This document shows, piece by piece, positions 1-5,291 of a DNA stretch of 6,680 nt. Every line of letters begins with the position of its first letter. Position 1 is the stretch's first letter. A program made the translations under genes and the position numbers. The stretch lies in assembly GCA_021129895.1 (NCBI GenBank), contig JAJOKL010000001.1, positions 1 through 6,680 on the forward strand. Reading direction: 5' to 3'. The stretch comes from Candidatus Bipolaricaulota bacterium. Lineage in GTDB: Bacteria; Bipolaricaulota; Bipolaricaulia; Bipolaricaulales; Bipolaricaulaceae. The notes below the pieces were generated by a model. The model saw only the letters and a program-made list of their open reading frames with translations. It was not told the DNA's origin and made no database searches.

Positions 1-60
1 CGGCGGCAAAAGCGGCCGAAGTCTTTCCCACTGTTCGTCAGTTAGATCTCCTCTAGCCAT
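1..60 (-). CDS. IS5-family transposase, N-terminal fragment cut by window edge
   Basis: Reading the minus strand from ATG at 60-58 gives 20 uninterrupted codons to the window edge. They begin MARGD and continue LTDEQWERLRPLLPP, which closely resembles the N-terminus of IS5/IS4-superfamily transposases (the DUF4096-type domain, typically L(T/S)DEQWxxLxPLLP). In this family the enzyme cuts and joins IS ends with a DDE catalytic triad, and all of those residues lie outside the window. A purine-rich GAGGGAG (rc of 73-79) sits upstream of the ATG as a likely ribosome binding site. The fragment lies just inside a candidate IS terminus at about 90-106, as expected for a transposase that starts near one end of its element. 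Family assignment rests on only 20 residues but the motif is distinctive. Confidence 0.8.
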   Translation of the reverse strand, partial: MARGDLTDEQWERLRPLLPP

Positions 61-105
61 AGCACTGAAAGGCTCCCTCATCAGCCCCGTATTTGCAAAC
101 AGGCC
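1..105 (-). mobile_element. Left end of an IS5-like insertion sequence (partial)
   Basis: The transposase start at 60 is followed outward by about 45 non-coding bases that end against a hairpin. Read on the minus strand from about position 106, the terminus is GGGCCTGTTTGCAAATA. This resembles IS5-family terminal inverted repeats, which often begin GG or GA and contain a C/T-rich stretch followed by an A-rich one. Directly outside it is CTAG (106-109). IS5-family elements commonly duplicate 2-4 bp targets of the TA, TNA or CTAG type. The other end and the second copy of the target are outside the window, so the exact border (104-106) is inferred. Confidence 0.6.
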
Positions 106-156
106 CTAGAGCCGGTTGCACGGCTTCTGAGCCTTGTGCAACCGGCTCTAGAGGCC
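102..156 (-). terminator. Strong hairpin at the end of the minus-strand unit
   Basis: CTAGAGCCGGTTGCAC at 106-121 and GTGCAACCGGCTCTAG at 136-151 form a perfect 16-bp inverted repeat. An inner GGCT/AGCC stem (122-125 with 130-133) closes a TCTG loop. An outer GGCC/GGCC pair (102-105 with 153-156) extends the stem past one bulged A at 152. The TAG stop codon of the minus-strand gene ending at 148 lies inside the stem, so this is the natural 3' end of that transcript. A classic U-tract is lacking: the bases after the stem on the minus strand are GGCCTGTTTGC, which belong to the candidate IS end. The IS may have landed at the 3' foot of a terminator. Confidence 0.6.
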
Positions 157-465
157 CAGTGCCTGAAGCAGGGGGGTCAGGTCCATAGCGGCCATGAACT
201 GGTCCACGCTCTGGATGCCAAACCCCTCCACCAGGGTGAGGAGCAGGTTCATGATCCCCTCCGGCGGCGCGGTCATAAGAGAAGCGATGAGCATCTCGGG
301 CGGGATGCCGGCCTCGGCCAGCGTCCCCTGGAGCTCAGGGTTGGCGGCGAAGAAGGCCTCAAGCAGCGCCTGGAACTGCTCAGGCCCCTGTTCCCGCAGC
401 CGCACCAGCCCGCTGACCAGCAGCTTGAGGAAGGCCGGGAGGGTGGAGAAGTAGGGCTTGCCCAC
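148..465 (-). CDS. C-terminal half of a frameshifted exported protein, unknown function
   Basis: This 105-codon frame uses GTG at 465 as nominal start, but no ribosome binding site precedes it. The same frame stays open upstream to at least 516, with third positions almost all G or C (residues QPAAAKVALFQWLADGHPVGKP run through the GTG). It therefore looks like the 3' part of the gene that starts at 797, put out of frame by one base near 515-525. The protein is helical and leucine-rich, with short amphipathic segments (for example FSTLPAFLKLLVSGLV, PEQFQALLEAFFAANPEL). It has no cysteine, no catalytic motif and no clear membrane span. I do not recognise the family. The stop codon is embedded in the terminator-like hairpin. 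Confidence 0.6.
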   Translation of the reverse strand: MGKPYFSTLPAFLKLLVSGLVRLREQGPEQFQALLEAFFAANPELQGTLAEAGIPPEMLIASLMTAPPEGIMNLLLTLVEGFGIQSVDQFMAAMDLTPLLQALGL

Positions 466-497
466 CGGGTGGCCGTCCGCCAGCCACTGGAACAGAG

Positions 498-797
498 CTA
501 CCTTGGCCGCGGCCGGCTGCCAAGTTCCACCAGGCCATAGGAGACCAGCTCGCCGGCGAAGTCGAACTCGACCCCCTCTGCCGCCCCCAGGTTCTCCACC
601 ACGCCGCCCACTTCCACCTTGTACAGGATGGTCACCGGCTGGTCGAACTCCAGGTGGAAGCCGGTCACCGCCCCTCCGGTGAGGTTGGTGAACCAGCCCA
701 CCGCCTTGTCCCCCACCGTGAACTCCCGCACCACTTGGCCCAAGGCTGGCCCGACCACCAGCAGCAGAGCCGCCACTACCAGCGCTAGCTTCTTCAC
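498..797 (-). CDS. Exported small protein, N-terminal half of a frameshifted gene, unknown function
   Basis: This GTG-started frame encodes 99 residues. The start is well supported: AGGAGGTGATC (rc of 803-813) is an extended match to the anti-Shine-Dalgarno sequence at good spacing. Residues 1-20 form a typical Sec signal peptide (KK, a hydrophobic core LALVVAALLLVV, then GPALG before Q21), so the product is exported. Residues about 21-91 look like a small beta-rich domain (REFTVGDKAVGWFTNLTG, FHLEFDQPVTILYKVEVGG). The last residues, GSRPRPR, lie in a GC-rich stretch and look out of frame. A -1 shift around 515-525 joins this frame to the one ending at 148 and would give a protein of about 215 residues. 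It lies 46 bp after the nuclease gene and may be cotranscribed with it. No family is recognised. Confidence 0.7.
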   Translation of the reverse strand: MKKLALVVAALLLVVGPALGQVVREFTVGDKAVGWFTNLTGGAVTGFHLEFDQPVTILYKVEVGGVVENLGAAEGVEFDFAGELVSYGLVELGSRPRPR

Positions 798-802
798 CTG
801 CA

Positions 803-813
803 GATCACCTCCT
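803..813 (-). promoter_or_regulatory. Extended Shine-Dalgarno site fixing the GTG start at 797
   Basis: On the minus strand the sequence is AGGAGGTGATC, which matches the complement of the 16S rRNA 3' end over 11 bases. Its core ends 10 nt before GTG (797-795). Such a long match is unusual among the genes here and makes the GTG start of the exported protein secure. Confidence 0.8.
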
Positions 814-843
814 GGTTTGATTACCGCATTCTAGCGGGCACAG

Positions 844-1581
844 CTAGACGAGGCCATCGAACAGCCCCGGGGGTTCCCCTTCCGACTGCCGCAGATCCTC
901 CCCGTATGCGGGCACGCTCTCCTCCTTGGCCCCCGGGGGGGCCACCAATTCCTCCCGGCAGAACTCCACATAGGGGCAGTAGCGGCACTGGTCGTACTCC
1001 CAGTCGGACTTATCCGGGGGAGGAGGCAGCCGCCCCTCCAGGAAGATGATCCGCCGCAGGCGCTCGAAGGTGGACAGCACCCGGCGGATCTCCTCATCGT
1101 CCCGCCCCACCACGAACTCCCTCAGTTCCTGATTGGCCTTGTTCTCGGCCAGGATCACCCCCTGGGGGATGTCGAAGTAATGGAGGTACAGTTGGAGCTG
1201 CAAGTAGTGGTCCCGCCGGGGGGCGGCCACCATCTGCTCGAAGTTGTAGGGGTGGACGGTCTTTATCTCCACCACGTAGTTCTTGCCCTCCAGGGACACG
1301 ATCACGTCCGCCCGGCCGTGGAACAGGGGGTTAGGGGGGATGGGGGCCTCGGCGGCCACCACGATGCCCATCCCGTACAGGGCCTGGACGATCCTTTGGT
1401 GGGCGGCATCCCCCACTGCCAGCTTCCTGGCGGTCTGGCCGTCCAGTGGGGGCCGGGGGAAGCCCTTGGCGGAGTAGAAGATCTGGCGGGGGCACTTGGC
1501 CACCTCGGTGACGTAGAAGTAATCGCGCACGCGGACCCGTTCCTCGCGCTGGAAGTACTCCTCGAGCCGCTCGATCAGCAT
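844..1581 (-). CDS. Cas4/RecB-like PD-(D/E)XK nuclease with four-cysteine Fe-S site, standalone
   Basis: The 245-residue product has the full set of Cas4/RecB-family nuclease motifs. C30 (KCPRQ) lies near the N-terminus and H61 is in GDAAHQRI. D92 is in GRADVIV, E105 and K107 form the ExK of VEIKT, and the QLQLYLHYF helix follows (about 128-136). C199, C202 and C208 form a C-terminal CRYCPYVEFC cluster. C30 plus the three late cysteines would bind a [4Fe-4S] cluster, as in Cas4 and the AddB-type nucleases. The expected activity is metal-dependent single-strand DNA exonuclease or endonuclease. No CRISPR array or other cas gene is visible, so it is a solo Cas4-like protein, perhaps for DNA repair. 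The last 35 or so residues are polar and probably disordered. There is no obvious ribosome binding site; a promoter just upstream suggests a leaderless mRNA. Confidence 0.87.
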   Translation of the reverse strand: MLIERLEEYFQREERVRVRDYFYVTEVAKCPRQIFYSAKGFPRPPLDGQTARKLAVGDAAHQRIVQALYGMGIVVAAEAPIPPNPLFHGRADVIVSLEGKNYVVEIKTVHPYNFEQMVAAPRRDHYLQLQLYLHYFDIPQGVILAENKANQELREFVVGRDDEEIRRVLSTFERLRRIIFLEGRLPPPPDKSDWEYDQCRYCPYVEFCREELVAPPGAKEESVPAYGEDLRQSEGEPPGLFDGLV

Positions 1582-1589
1582 GACGGTAG

Positions 1590-1619
1590 AGTCTATCCCG
1601 CGGGGGGGAGGCCCGGCAA
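1590..1619 (-). promoter_or_regulatory. Candidate sigma-70 promoter, probably leaderless, for the Cas4-like gene
   Basis: On the minus strand TTGCCG (1619-1614) and TAGACT (1595-1590) are separated by 18 nt, each matching 4 of 6 consensus bases. The ATG at 1581 begins only 8 nt after the -10 hexamer, so transcription would start at or within a couple of bases of the start codon. This fits the absence of a Shine-Dalgarno sequence at this gene. It is a motif match only. Confidence 0.4.
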
Positions 1620-1648
1620 TTCTCGACGGAGTCCGGGCTGGCTACCCC

Positions 1649-1676
1649 ATTGTGCTGCCGGTTTCACTGCCGCAAT
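1649..1676. promoter_or_regulatory. Possible regulator-binding inverted repeat in the divergent region
   Basis: Between the Cas4-like gene and the Rrf2 gene, ATTGTG (1649-1654) is partly mirrored by CGCAAT (1671-1676); 5 of 6 positions are complementary. CTGCCG also occurs twice as a direct repeat (1655-1660 and 1667-1672). Rrf2 proteins usually bind imperfect AT-containing dyads in their own promoters, and this is one of the few AT-bearing dyads in a GC-rich gap upstream of an Rrf2 gene. The match is short and could be chance. Confidence 0.25.
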
Positions 1677-1689
1677 CCGGGGGGTTAAC

Positions 1690-1706
1690 AAGGAGGAGGG
1701 GAGGGG
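1690..1706 (+). promoter_or_regulatory. Purine-rich Shine-Dalgarno tract selecting the TTG start at 1710
   Basis: AAGGAGGAGGGGAGGGG contains two overlapping AGGAGG cores (1691-1696 and 1694-1699) and a GGAGG (1700-1704) that is 5 nt before TTG 1710. No ATG or GTG lies in frame nearby, and the residues after the TTG (FSKTAKYAI) match the usual start of Rrf2 proteins. TTG is therefore the real start. Confidence 0.7.
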
Positions 1707-1709
1707 CCA

Positions 1710-2126
1710 TTGTTTAGCAAAACCGCGAAATACGCGATCATCGCCCTGGTGAACCTGGCCGCCCAGGGGAACGGAAGCCCCATCCAGGTGCGCACACTGG
1801 CCGCCGTCTCCGGCCTGCCCCGGCCGTTTTTGGCGAAACTGATTCCCCCGTTGGTGCGGGCCAGGATCATCACCTCTACCCGGGGGAAGGGTGGGGGGAT
1901 CGCCTTCGCCCGCCCACCCCAGGAGATCACCCTGGCCCAGGTGATCCGGGCGGTGGAGGGGGAGCGGCTGTTCACAGGCTGCCCCTTCTTCCCAGAACCG
2001 TGTGGGGGAAAACCAACATGTCCCCTGGCTCCACTCTGGGACAGGGTTCGTGATGAGGTGATCGGCTTTCTGGAGCGCACAAGCCTGGCCCAGGTGGCCG
2101 AGTTAAAGGAGGGAGGACATGAGTGA
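1710..2126 (+). CDS. Rrf2-family Fe-S transcriptional regulator
   Basis: This 138-residue protein has the length and layout of the Rrf2 family (IscR, NsrR, RsrR). The N-terminus FSKTAKYAIIALVNLA begins the winged helix-turn-helix. The LAAVSGLPRPFLAKLIPPLVRARI stretch (about 30-53) contains the recognition helix, and the wing is TSTRGKGGGIAFARPP (about 55-70). The sensor region has three cysteines, C91, C98 and C104 (GCPFFPEPC, then TCPLAPLW). Family members use three such cysteines to bind a [2Fe-2S] or [4Fe-4S] cluster that senses iron, NO or redox state. The spacing CX6CX5C is slightly different from IscR (CX5CX5C, as I recall it). The start is TTG. Its end overlaps the next gene by 8 bp (ATGAGTGA), so it is probably the autoregulated first gene of the operon. 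Which signal it senses is inferred from its neighbours. Confidence 0.92.
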   Translation: MFSKTAKYAIIALVNLAAQGNGSPIQVRTLAAVSGLPRPFLAKLIPPLVRARIITSTRGKGGGIAFARPPQEITLAQVIRAVEGERLFTGCPFFPEPCGGKPTCPLAPLWDRVRDEVIGFLERTSLAQVAELKEGGHE

Positions 2127-3336
2127 GCTGATAGGTGATGCCCGCAAGCGGGCGCTGAAAGAACTGATCCGCCGCGCCCACGCTGGTGCGAACGTGGAGG
2201 AGCTCAAGGCGGAGTTCCAAGAGAAATTAGGCAACCTGACCCCGGTGGAGATCGCCCAGCTGGAGCAGGAGCTGGTGCAGGAGGGGATCTCCCGGGAGGA
2301 GATCGCCAAGCTGTGCGACGTCCACCTGGCCCTGTTCCGGGAGTCCCTGGAGGAGGTGGAACCCCTGGCCCCGCCCTGGCATCCGATCCACATCCTGATG
2401 GAGGAGCACCGACGGATGTTGGATCACGCCGAGCGGCTCCGGGAGGCGACCGAGCGCCTCCGCCGATCGCCCGGGAACGCGAAGCTGCTCGGGGAGATCG
2501 AGCAGCAACTCAAGCACATAGAAGAGTCCGAGCCCCACTACCTGCGGGAGGAGAACGTGCTATTCCCGGTCCTGGAGCGGCACGGGATCACAGAGCCACC
2601 CCAGGTGATGTGGATGGAGCACGACCACATCCGCTCCCTGAAAAAGGAGCTCCGGCGGCTACTTGCGAGCCGGGAGGCCGGCTACGAACACCGGCTGGCG
2701 GAGTTCGCCCTGGCCCTATCGGACGTCTTGATGGGCCACTTCCACAAAGAAGGGAAGATCCTGTTCCCCACCGCCCTGGACGTGATCCCGGAGGGGGAGT
2801 GGCCTGCCCTCAGGGAGGAGTTCGACGGGATCGGTTATTGCTGCTTCACCCCGTCCCCACCGCCGGCCCCGCGCGGACCTGAAAAGGGAACGCCTCGCCA
2901 GGCCCCAGACCGGATCACTCTGGAGACGGGGGAGTTCACCCCTGAGGAGCTGGAGGCGCTCCTGAACACCCTGCCGGTGGACATCACCTTCGTGGACGCC
3001 CAGGATCGGGTTCGTTACTTCAATCAAAGCCGGGACCGCATCTTCGTGCGCTCCAAGTCCGTGCTCGGCCGCACGGTGCAGAACTGCCATCCCCAAAAGA
3101 GCGTCCATATCGTCAACCGGATCCTGGAGGAATTTCGAACCGGCAAGAGGGATCGGGCCGAGTTCTGGATAAACATGGGCGGCCGCCTCATCTACATCCG
3201 TTACTTCCCCTTGTGGGGCGAAGACGGCCGGTACCTGGGCACTTTGGAGGTGACCCAGGATGTCACCGGGATCAAGGCGCTAGAGGGGGAGCGGCGCCTC
3301 CTGGACGACTCCCCGGGGGTCAACAGTGGAACTTGA
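2119..3336 (+). CDS. DUF438 / hemerythrin / PAS sensor protein
   Basis: The 405-residue product has three parts. DUF438 occupies about 10-80 (LIRRAHAGANVEELKAEF, then EIAKLCDVH). A hemerythrin-like four-helix domain spans about 86-235. Candidate di-iron ligands are H88, H91 or H97, H140 with E144 in HYLREENVLFP, H168 and H170 in MEHDH, and H207 or H209 with E211 in GHFHKEGKILFP. After a Pro-rich linker (243-265) comes a PAS_10-type domain at about 270-390, with its hallmark QNCHPQKS (321-328) and QDVTGIKALEGERRLL ending. This architecture is the COG2461 family. It has no output domain, so it likely senses O2, NO or redox state or scavenges them in the cytoplasm. The start ATG follows GGAGGGAGGAC and overlaps the Rrf2 stop, suggesting translational coupling. 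The last 10 or so residues, after LLD, differ from the usual family ending as I recall it. Confidence 0.9.
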   Translation: MSELIGDARKRALKELIRRAHAGANVEELKAEFQEKLGNLTPVEIAQLEQELVQEGISREEIAKLCDVHLALFRESLEEVEPLAPPWHPIHILMEEHRRMLDHAERLREATERLRRSPGNAKLLGEIEQQLKHIEESEPHYLREENVLFPVLERHGITEPPQVMWMEHDHIRSLKKELRRLLASREAGYEHRLAEFALALSDVLMGHFHKEGKILFPTALDVIPEGEWPALREEFDGIGYCCFTPSPPPAPRGPEKGTPRQAPDRITLETGEFTPEELEALLNTLPVDITFVDAQDRVRYFNQSRDRIFVRSKSVLGRTVQNCHPQKSVHIVNRILEEFRTGKRDRAEFWINMGGRLIYIRYFPLWGEDGRYLGTLEVTQDVTGIKALEGERRLLDDSPGVNSGT

Positions 3337-4351
3337 GTTCGTGGTCCCCGGGCGAACGCCGGGATTCCGAGAGGACCATCCCTATCAGCTGGCGATAGTG
3401 GGCGGTGGCCCCGCCGGCCTCACCGCTGCCGTGTACGCCGCCCGCAAAAACCTGGACGCGCTCCTCCTGACCAAGGACATCGGCGGTCAGACCCTGCTCA
3501 CCTCCGACATCGAGAACTACATGGGCTACCAGTACGTGACCGGCCGGGAGCTGGCAGCCAAGTTCGAGGAGCAGGTGAAGCGTTATCCCATCGACGTGGC
3601 GGTGGGGGAGGAGGTGCTCCGGGTGGCGCGGGAGGAAGAGGGGTTCGTCCTCACCACCGCTGGGGGGAAGCGATTCCTGGCGGAGGCGGTGATCGTGGCC
3701 ACCGGCAAGCGCTCCCGCCCCCTGGGGGTGCCCGGGGAGCGGGAGCTGGTGGGCCGGGGGGTGTCCTACTGTGCGGTGTGCGATGCGCCCTTGTTTTCGG
3801 GAAAGGACGTGATCGTGGTGGGGGCCGGCAACTCCGGGACCACGGCGGTGGTGGACGTGCTGCCGGATTGGCGGGCCGACCCGGTACTGGTGGAACGCGT
3901 CGCCGCCGCGGGAGACAAGGTGCGCACCTACTTCGGCCACGAGGTAGTGGAGATCAAGGGCGAGGAGCGGGTGGAGGGGATCGTACTACGGGATCGCGGC
4001 TCCGGGACGCAGCTGGAGCTTCCCGTGCAGGGGGTGTTCATCGAGATCGGCCTCATCCCCAACTCAGAGTTGGTTCGCGGCCTGGCAGAGCTGAACGAGC
4101 GGGGGGAGATCGTGGTGGACTGCCAGTGCCAGACGGACGTCCCAGGCCTGCTTGCCGCCGGGGATGTGACCACCGTGCCGGAGAAGCAGATCATCATCGC
4201 CGCCGGAGAGGGGGCCAAGGCGGCCTTGTCGGCCTATGCCCAGTGGTCCGCGATGAAAAGCTCAAGGCGGAGCTGGTGGACAGGATCGCCCTGGCCCGAC
4301 GGGGCAAAGTGGCTATCTCCGGCAAGGGGATCGGCGAGGCGCCATTGGTGA
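3326..4351 (+). CDS. trxB: Thioredoxin reductase (TrxB-like), with internal deletion and foreign out-of-frame tail
   Basis: This flavoprotein would pass electrons from NAD(P)H through FAD to thioredoxin. After a roughly 20-residue N-terminal extension come the FAD motif GGGPAG (26-31), DIGGQTLLTSDIENYMGY, the ATG motif (125-127) and the redox disulfide C149-A-V-C152 followed by D153. The second nucleotide-binding motif GAGNSG is at 166-171, and the FAD-closing LLAAGDVTT at 275-283. From the GN at 168-169 to the RA at 183-184 there are only 13 residues, against 25 in E. coli TrxB as I recall it. The beta strand and the HRR that bind NADPH appear to be missing. Homology stops near residue 305 (ALSAYA, about 4240). 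The last 36 residues are nitroreductase DNA read in another frame. GTG start, 11-bp overlap with the previous gene. Family assignment is sure; activity is doubtful. Confidence 0.88.
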   Translation: MELEFVVPGRTPGFREDHPYQLAIVGGGPAGLTAAVYAARKNLDALLLTKDIGGQTLLTSDIENYMGYQYVTGRELAAKFEEQVKRYPIDVAVGEEVLRVAREEEGFVLTTAGGKRFLAEAVIVATGKRSRPLGVPGERELVGRGVSYCAVCDAPLFSGKDVIVVGAGNSGTTAVVDVLPDWRADPVLVERVAAAGDKVRTYFGHEVVEIKGEERVEGIVLRDRGSGTQLELPVQGVFIEIGLIPNSELVRGLAELNERGEIVVDCQCQTDVPGLLAAGDVTTVPEKQIIIAAGEGAKAALSAYAQWSAMKSSRRSWWTGSPWPDGAKWLSPARGSARRHW

Positions 4352-4647
4352 TCGCGGTGGTGGTGGACCCCTGGCGGGATCCCAAGCACTTCGTGGAGGC
4401 GGGGGCGGTGGCCGCCCAGAACATGGCGTTGGCGGCTCATTCCCTGGGCCTGGCCACCTACTGGGCGGGGATCTACGAGGCCGGCGGAGGGCGCCGGTCC
4501 GTGGAGGCGCGGGTGAAACGGCTCCTGGGGGTGCCGCGGGAGATGCACGTCATCGCCCTGCTCCCCATTGGGGTGCCCGCCTATCAGGCCCAATCCGAGC
4601 GGGTGGGGCTGGAGGAACTGGTCCGCCACGATCGGTTCGAGTCTTGA
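4243..4647 (+). pseudogene. Nitroreductase-family protein lacking its N-terminus
   Basis: From GTG 4243 this frame gives 134 residues that match the middle and end of FMN-dependent nitroreductases. It opens with VRDEKLKAELVDRI, usually found about 50 residues into the family, then has GEAPLVIAVVVDP, AGAVAAQNMALAAHSLGLATYWAG, a KRLLGVP segment and HVIALLPIGVPAY. The N-terminal segment carrying the RRSxR FMN-phosphate motif is absent, and no ribosome binding site precedes the GTG. The sequence 5' of it in this frame is the thioredoxin reductase read out of frame. The normal family length is about 170-200 residues. This is best read as a 5'-truncated gene created by a deletion that also removed the true end of the reductase gene. 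If intact, it would reduce nitro compounds or quinones with NAD(P)H. Confidence 0.75.
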
Positions 4648-4670
4648 ACCCCGCCGGTGAGGCCCCCGGT

Positions 4671-5228
4671 TTACCCGCTCAGCTCTTCCCAGGCCCGCCG
4701 ATAGGCCTCGAAGTCCTCCGCTGAGAACAGGACCATCCGCACCTCCGCCAGGGCCCCCGGGTGTTCCCGCAGGAAGTCGGGGATGGCGGCCAGGGCCACC
4801 CGGGCCGCCCGTTCCACCGGGTAGCCGTATACCCCGGTGGAGATGCTGGGGAAGGCGATGGACTTGATCCCTTTGGAGACCGCGAGATCAAGGCAGGAGC
4901 GATAGGCCTTGGCGAGGAGCTCCGGCTCCCCTTTCCCCCCTCCGCGCCACACCGGCCCCACGGTGTGGATCACCCACTTGGCCGGCAGGTTCCCCCCGGG
5001 GGTGATCACCGCCTCCCCGGTGGGAAGGGGGCCACGCTGCCTGCGGATGGCGGCAGCGGCTTGGGTCACCTCCGGTCCGCCGGCGCGGTGGATGGCCCCG
5101 GATACCCCGCCCCCCGGGGTGAGCTGCGGGTTGGCCGCGTTCACGATGGCCTCCACCTCCTGCCGGGTGATGTCCCCCTGCTGAAGCACCAACCGCGTCC
5201 CTTCGATCACCTCTTCCAGGCGTCTCAT
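4671..5228 (-). CDS. Macro-domain ADP-ribose-binding hydrolase (MacroD-like)
   Basis: The 185-residue protein is a single macro domain of normal length. Signature segments are QGDIT (17-21), IVNAAN (28-33), the glycine-rich GGGVSGAIHRAGG (39-51), GEAVITPGGNLPAKWVIHTVGP (71-92) and the phosphate-binding loop SISTGVYGYP (128-137). MacroD-type enzymes remove ADP-ribose from acidic residues of proteins or hydrolyse O-acetyl-ADP-ribose, and the NAAN, GGGVSGAIHRAGG and GVYGYP elements are those of that class. ATG at 5228 follows CCAGGTGACC with AGGTGA (rc of 5235-5240) as Shine-Dalgarno. Upstream, TAAAAT on the minus strand (5254-5249) could be a -10 element, without a good -35. It converges on the nitroreductase with 23 bp between and is divergent from the amidohydrolase gene. 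Confidence 0.93.
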   Translation of the reverse strand: MRRLEEVIEGTRLVLQQGDITRQEVEAIVNAANPQLTPGGGVSGAIHRAGGPEVTQAAAAIRRQRGPLPTGEAVITPGGNLPAKWVIHTVGPVWRGGGKGEPELLAKAYRSCLDLAVSKGIKSIAFPSISTGVYGYPVERAARVALAAIPDFLREHPGALAEVRMVLFSAEDFEAYRRAWEELSG

Positions 5229-5291
5229 CTTCGGTCACCTGGAGAGGGATTTTAACTGGCCCCCTGCCTTGGGAACCGGTTATAGTTGGGC
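5229..5291. promoter_or_regulatory. Divergent promoter region between macro-domain and nitrilase genes
   Basis: This 63-bp gap must hold both promoters. For the plus strand, TATAGT (5281-5286) is a good -10 that ends only 5 nt before ATG 5292. This predicts a transcript starting at or next to the start codon, and no Shine-Dalgarno is present. For the minus strand, TAAAAT (5254-5249) is a candidate -10 and AGGTGA (5240-5235) the Shine-Dalgarno. No convincing -35 hexamer is seen for either. The palindrome AACCGGTT (5274-5281) abuts the plus-strand -10 and could be an operator. Confidence 0.4.

Noticed and set aside
498..530. Programmed -1 ribosomal frameshift in the exported-protein gene
   Set aside because: The overlap region has no slippery heptamer of the X XXY YYZ type and no obvious pseudoknot stimulator, so an ordinary indel is simpler.
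136..540. Plus-strand frame starting with GTG inside the hairpin
   Set aside because: It is antisense to the exported-protein gene, with Gln/His/Glu/Arg-rich low-complexity sequence typical of GC-rich shadows; its start lies in the stem of the inverted repeat.
844..1709. CRISPR array associated with the Cas4-like gene
   Set aside because: No regularly spaced direct repeats of 23-40 bp are present anywhere in the window.
1180..1752. Open plus-strand frame antisense to the Cas4-like gene
   Set aside because: It mirrors the codon bias of the minus-strand gene, is rich in His, Gly, Leu and Val without motifs, and runs across the divergent promoter region into the Rrf2 gene.
3778..4242. Long plus-strand open frame running into the nitroreductase frame
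   Set aside because: Up to about 4240 it is an alternative-frame reading of the thioredoxin reductase, rich in Arg, Gly and Pro. Only the part from about 4243 has real homology.
4648..4670. Bidirectional terminator between the convergent nitroreductase and macro-domain genes
   Set aside because: Only a 4-bp CCGG/CCGG pairing is possible, with no U-tract on either strand.
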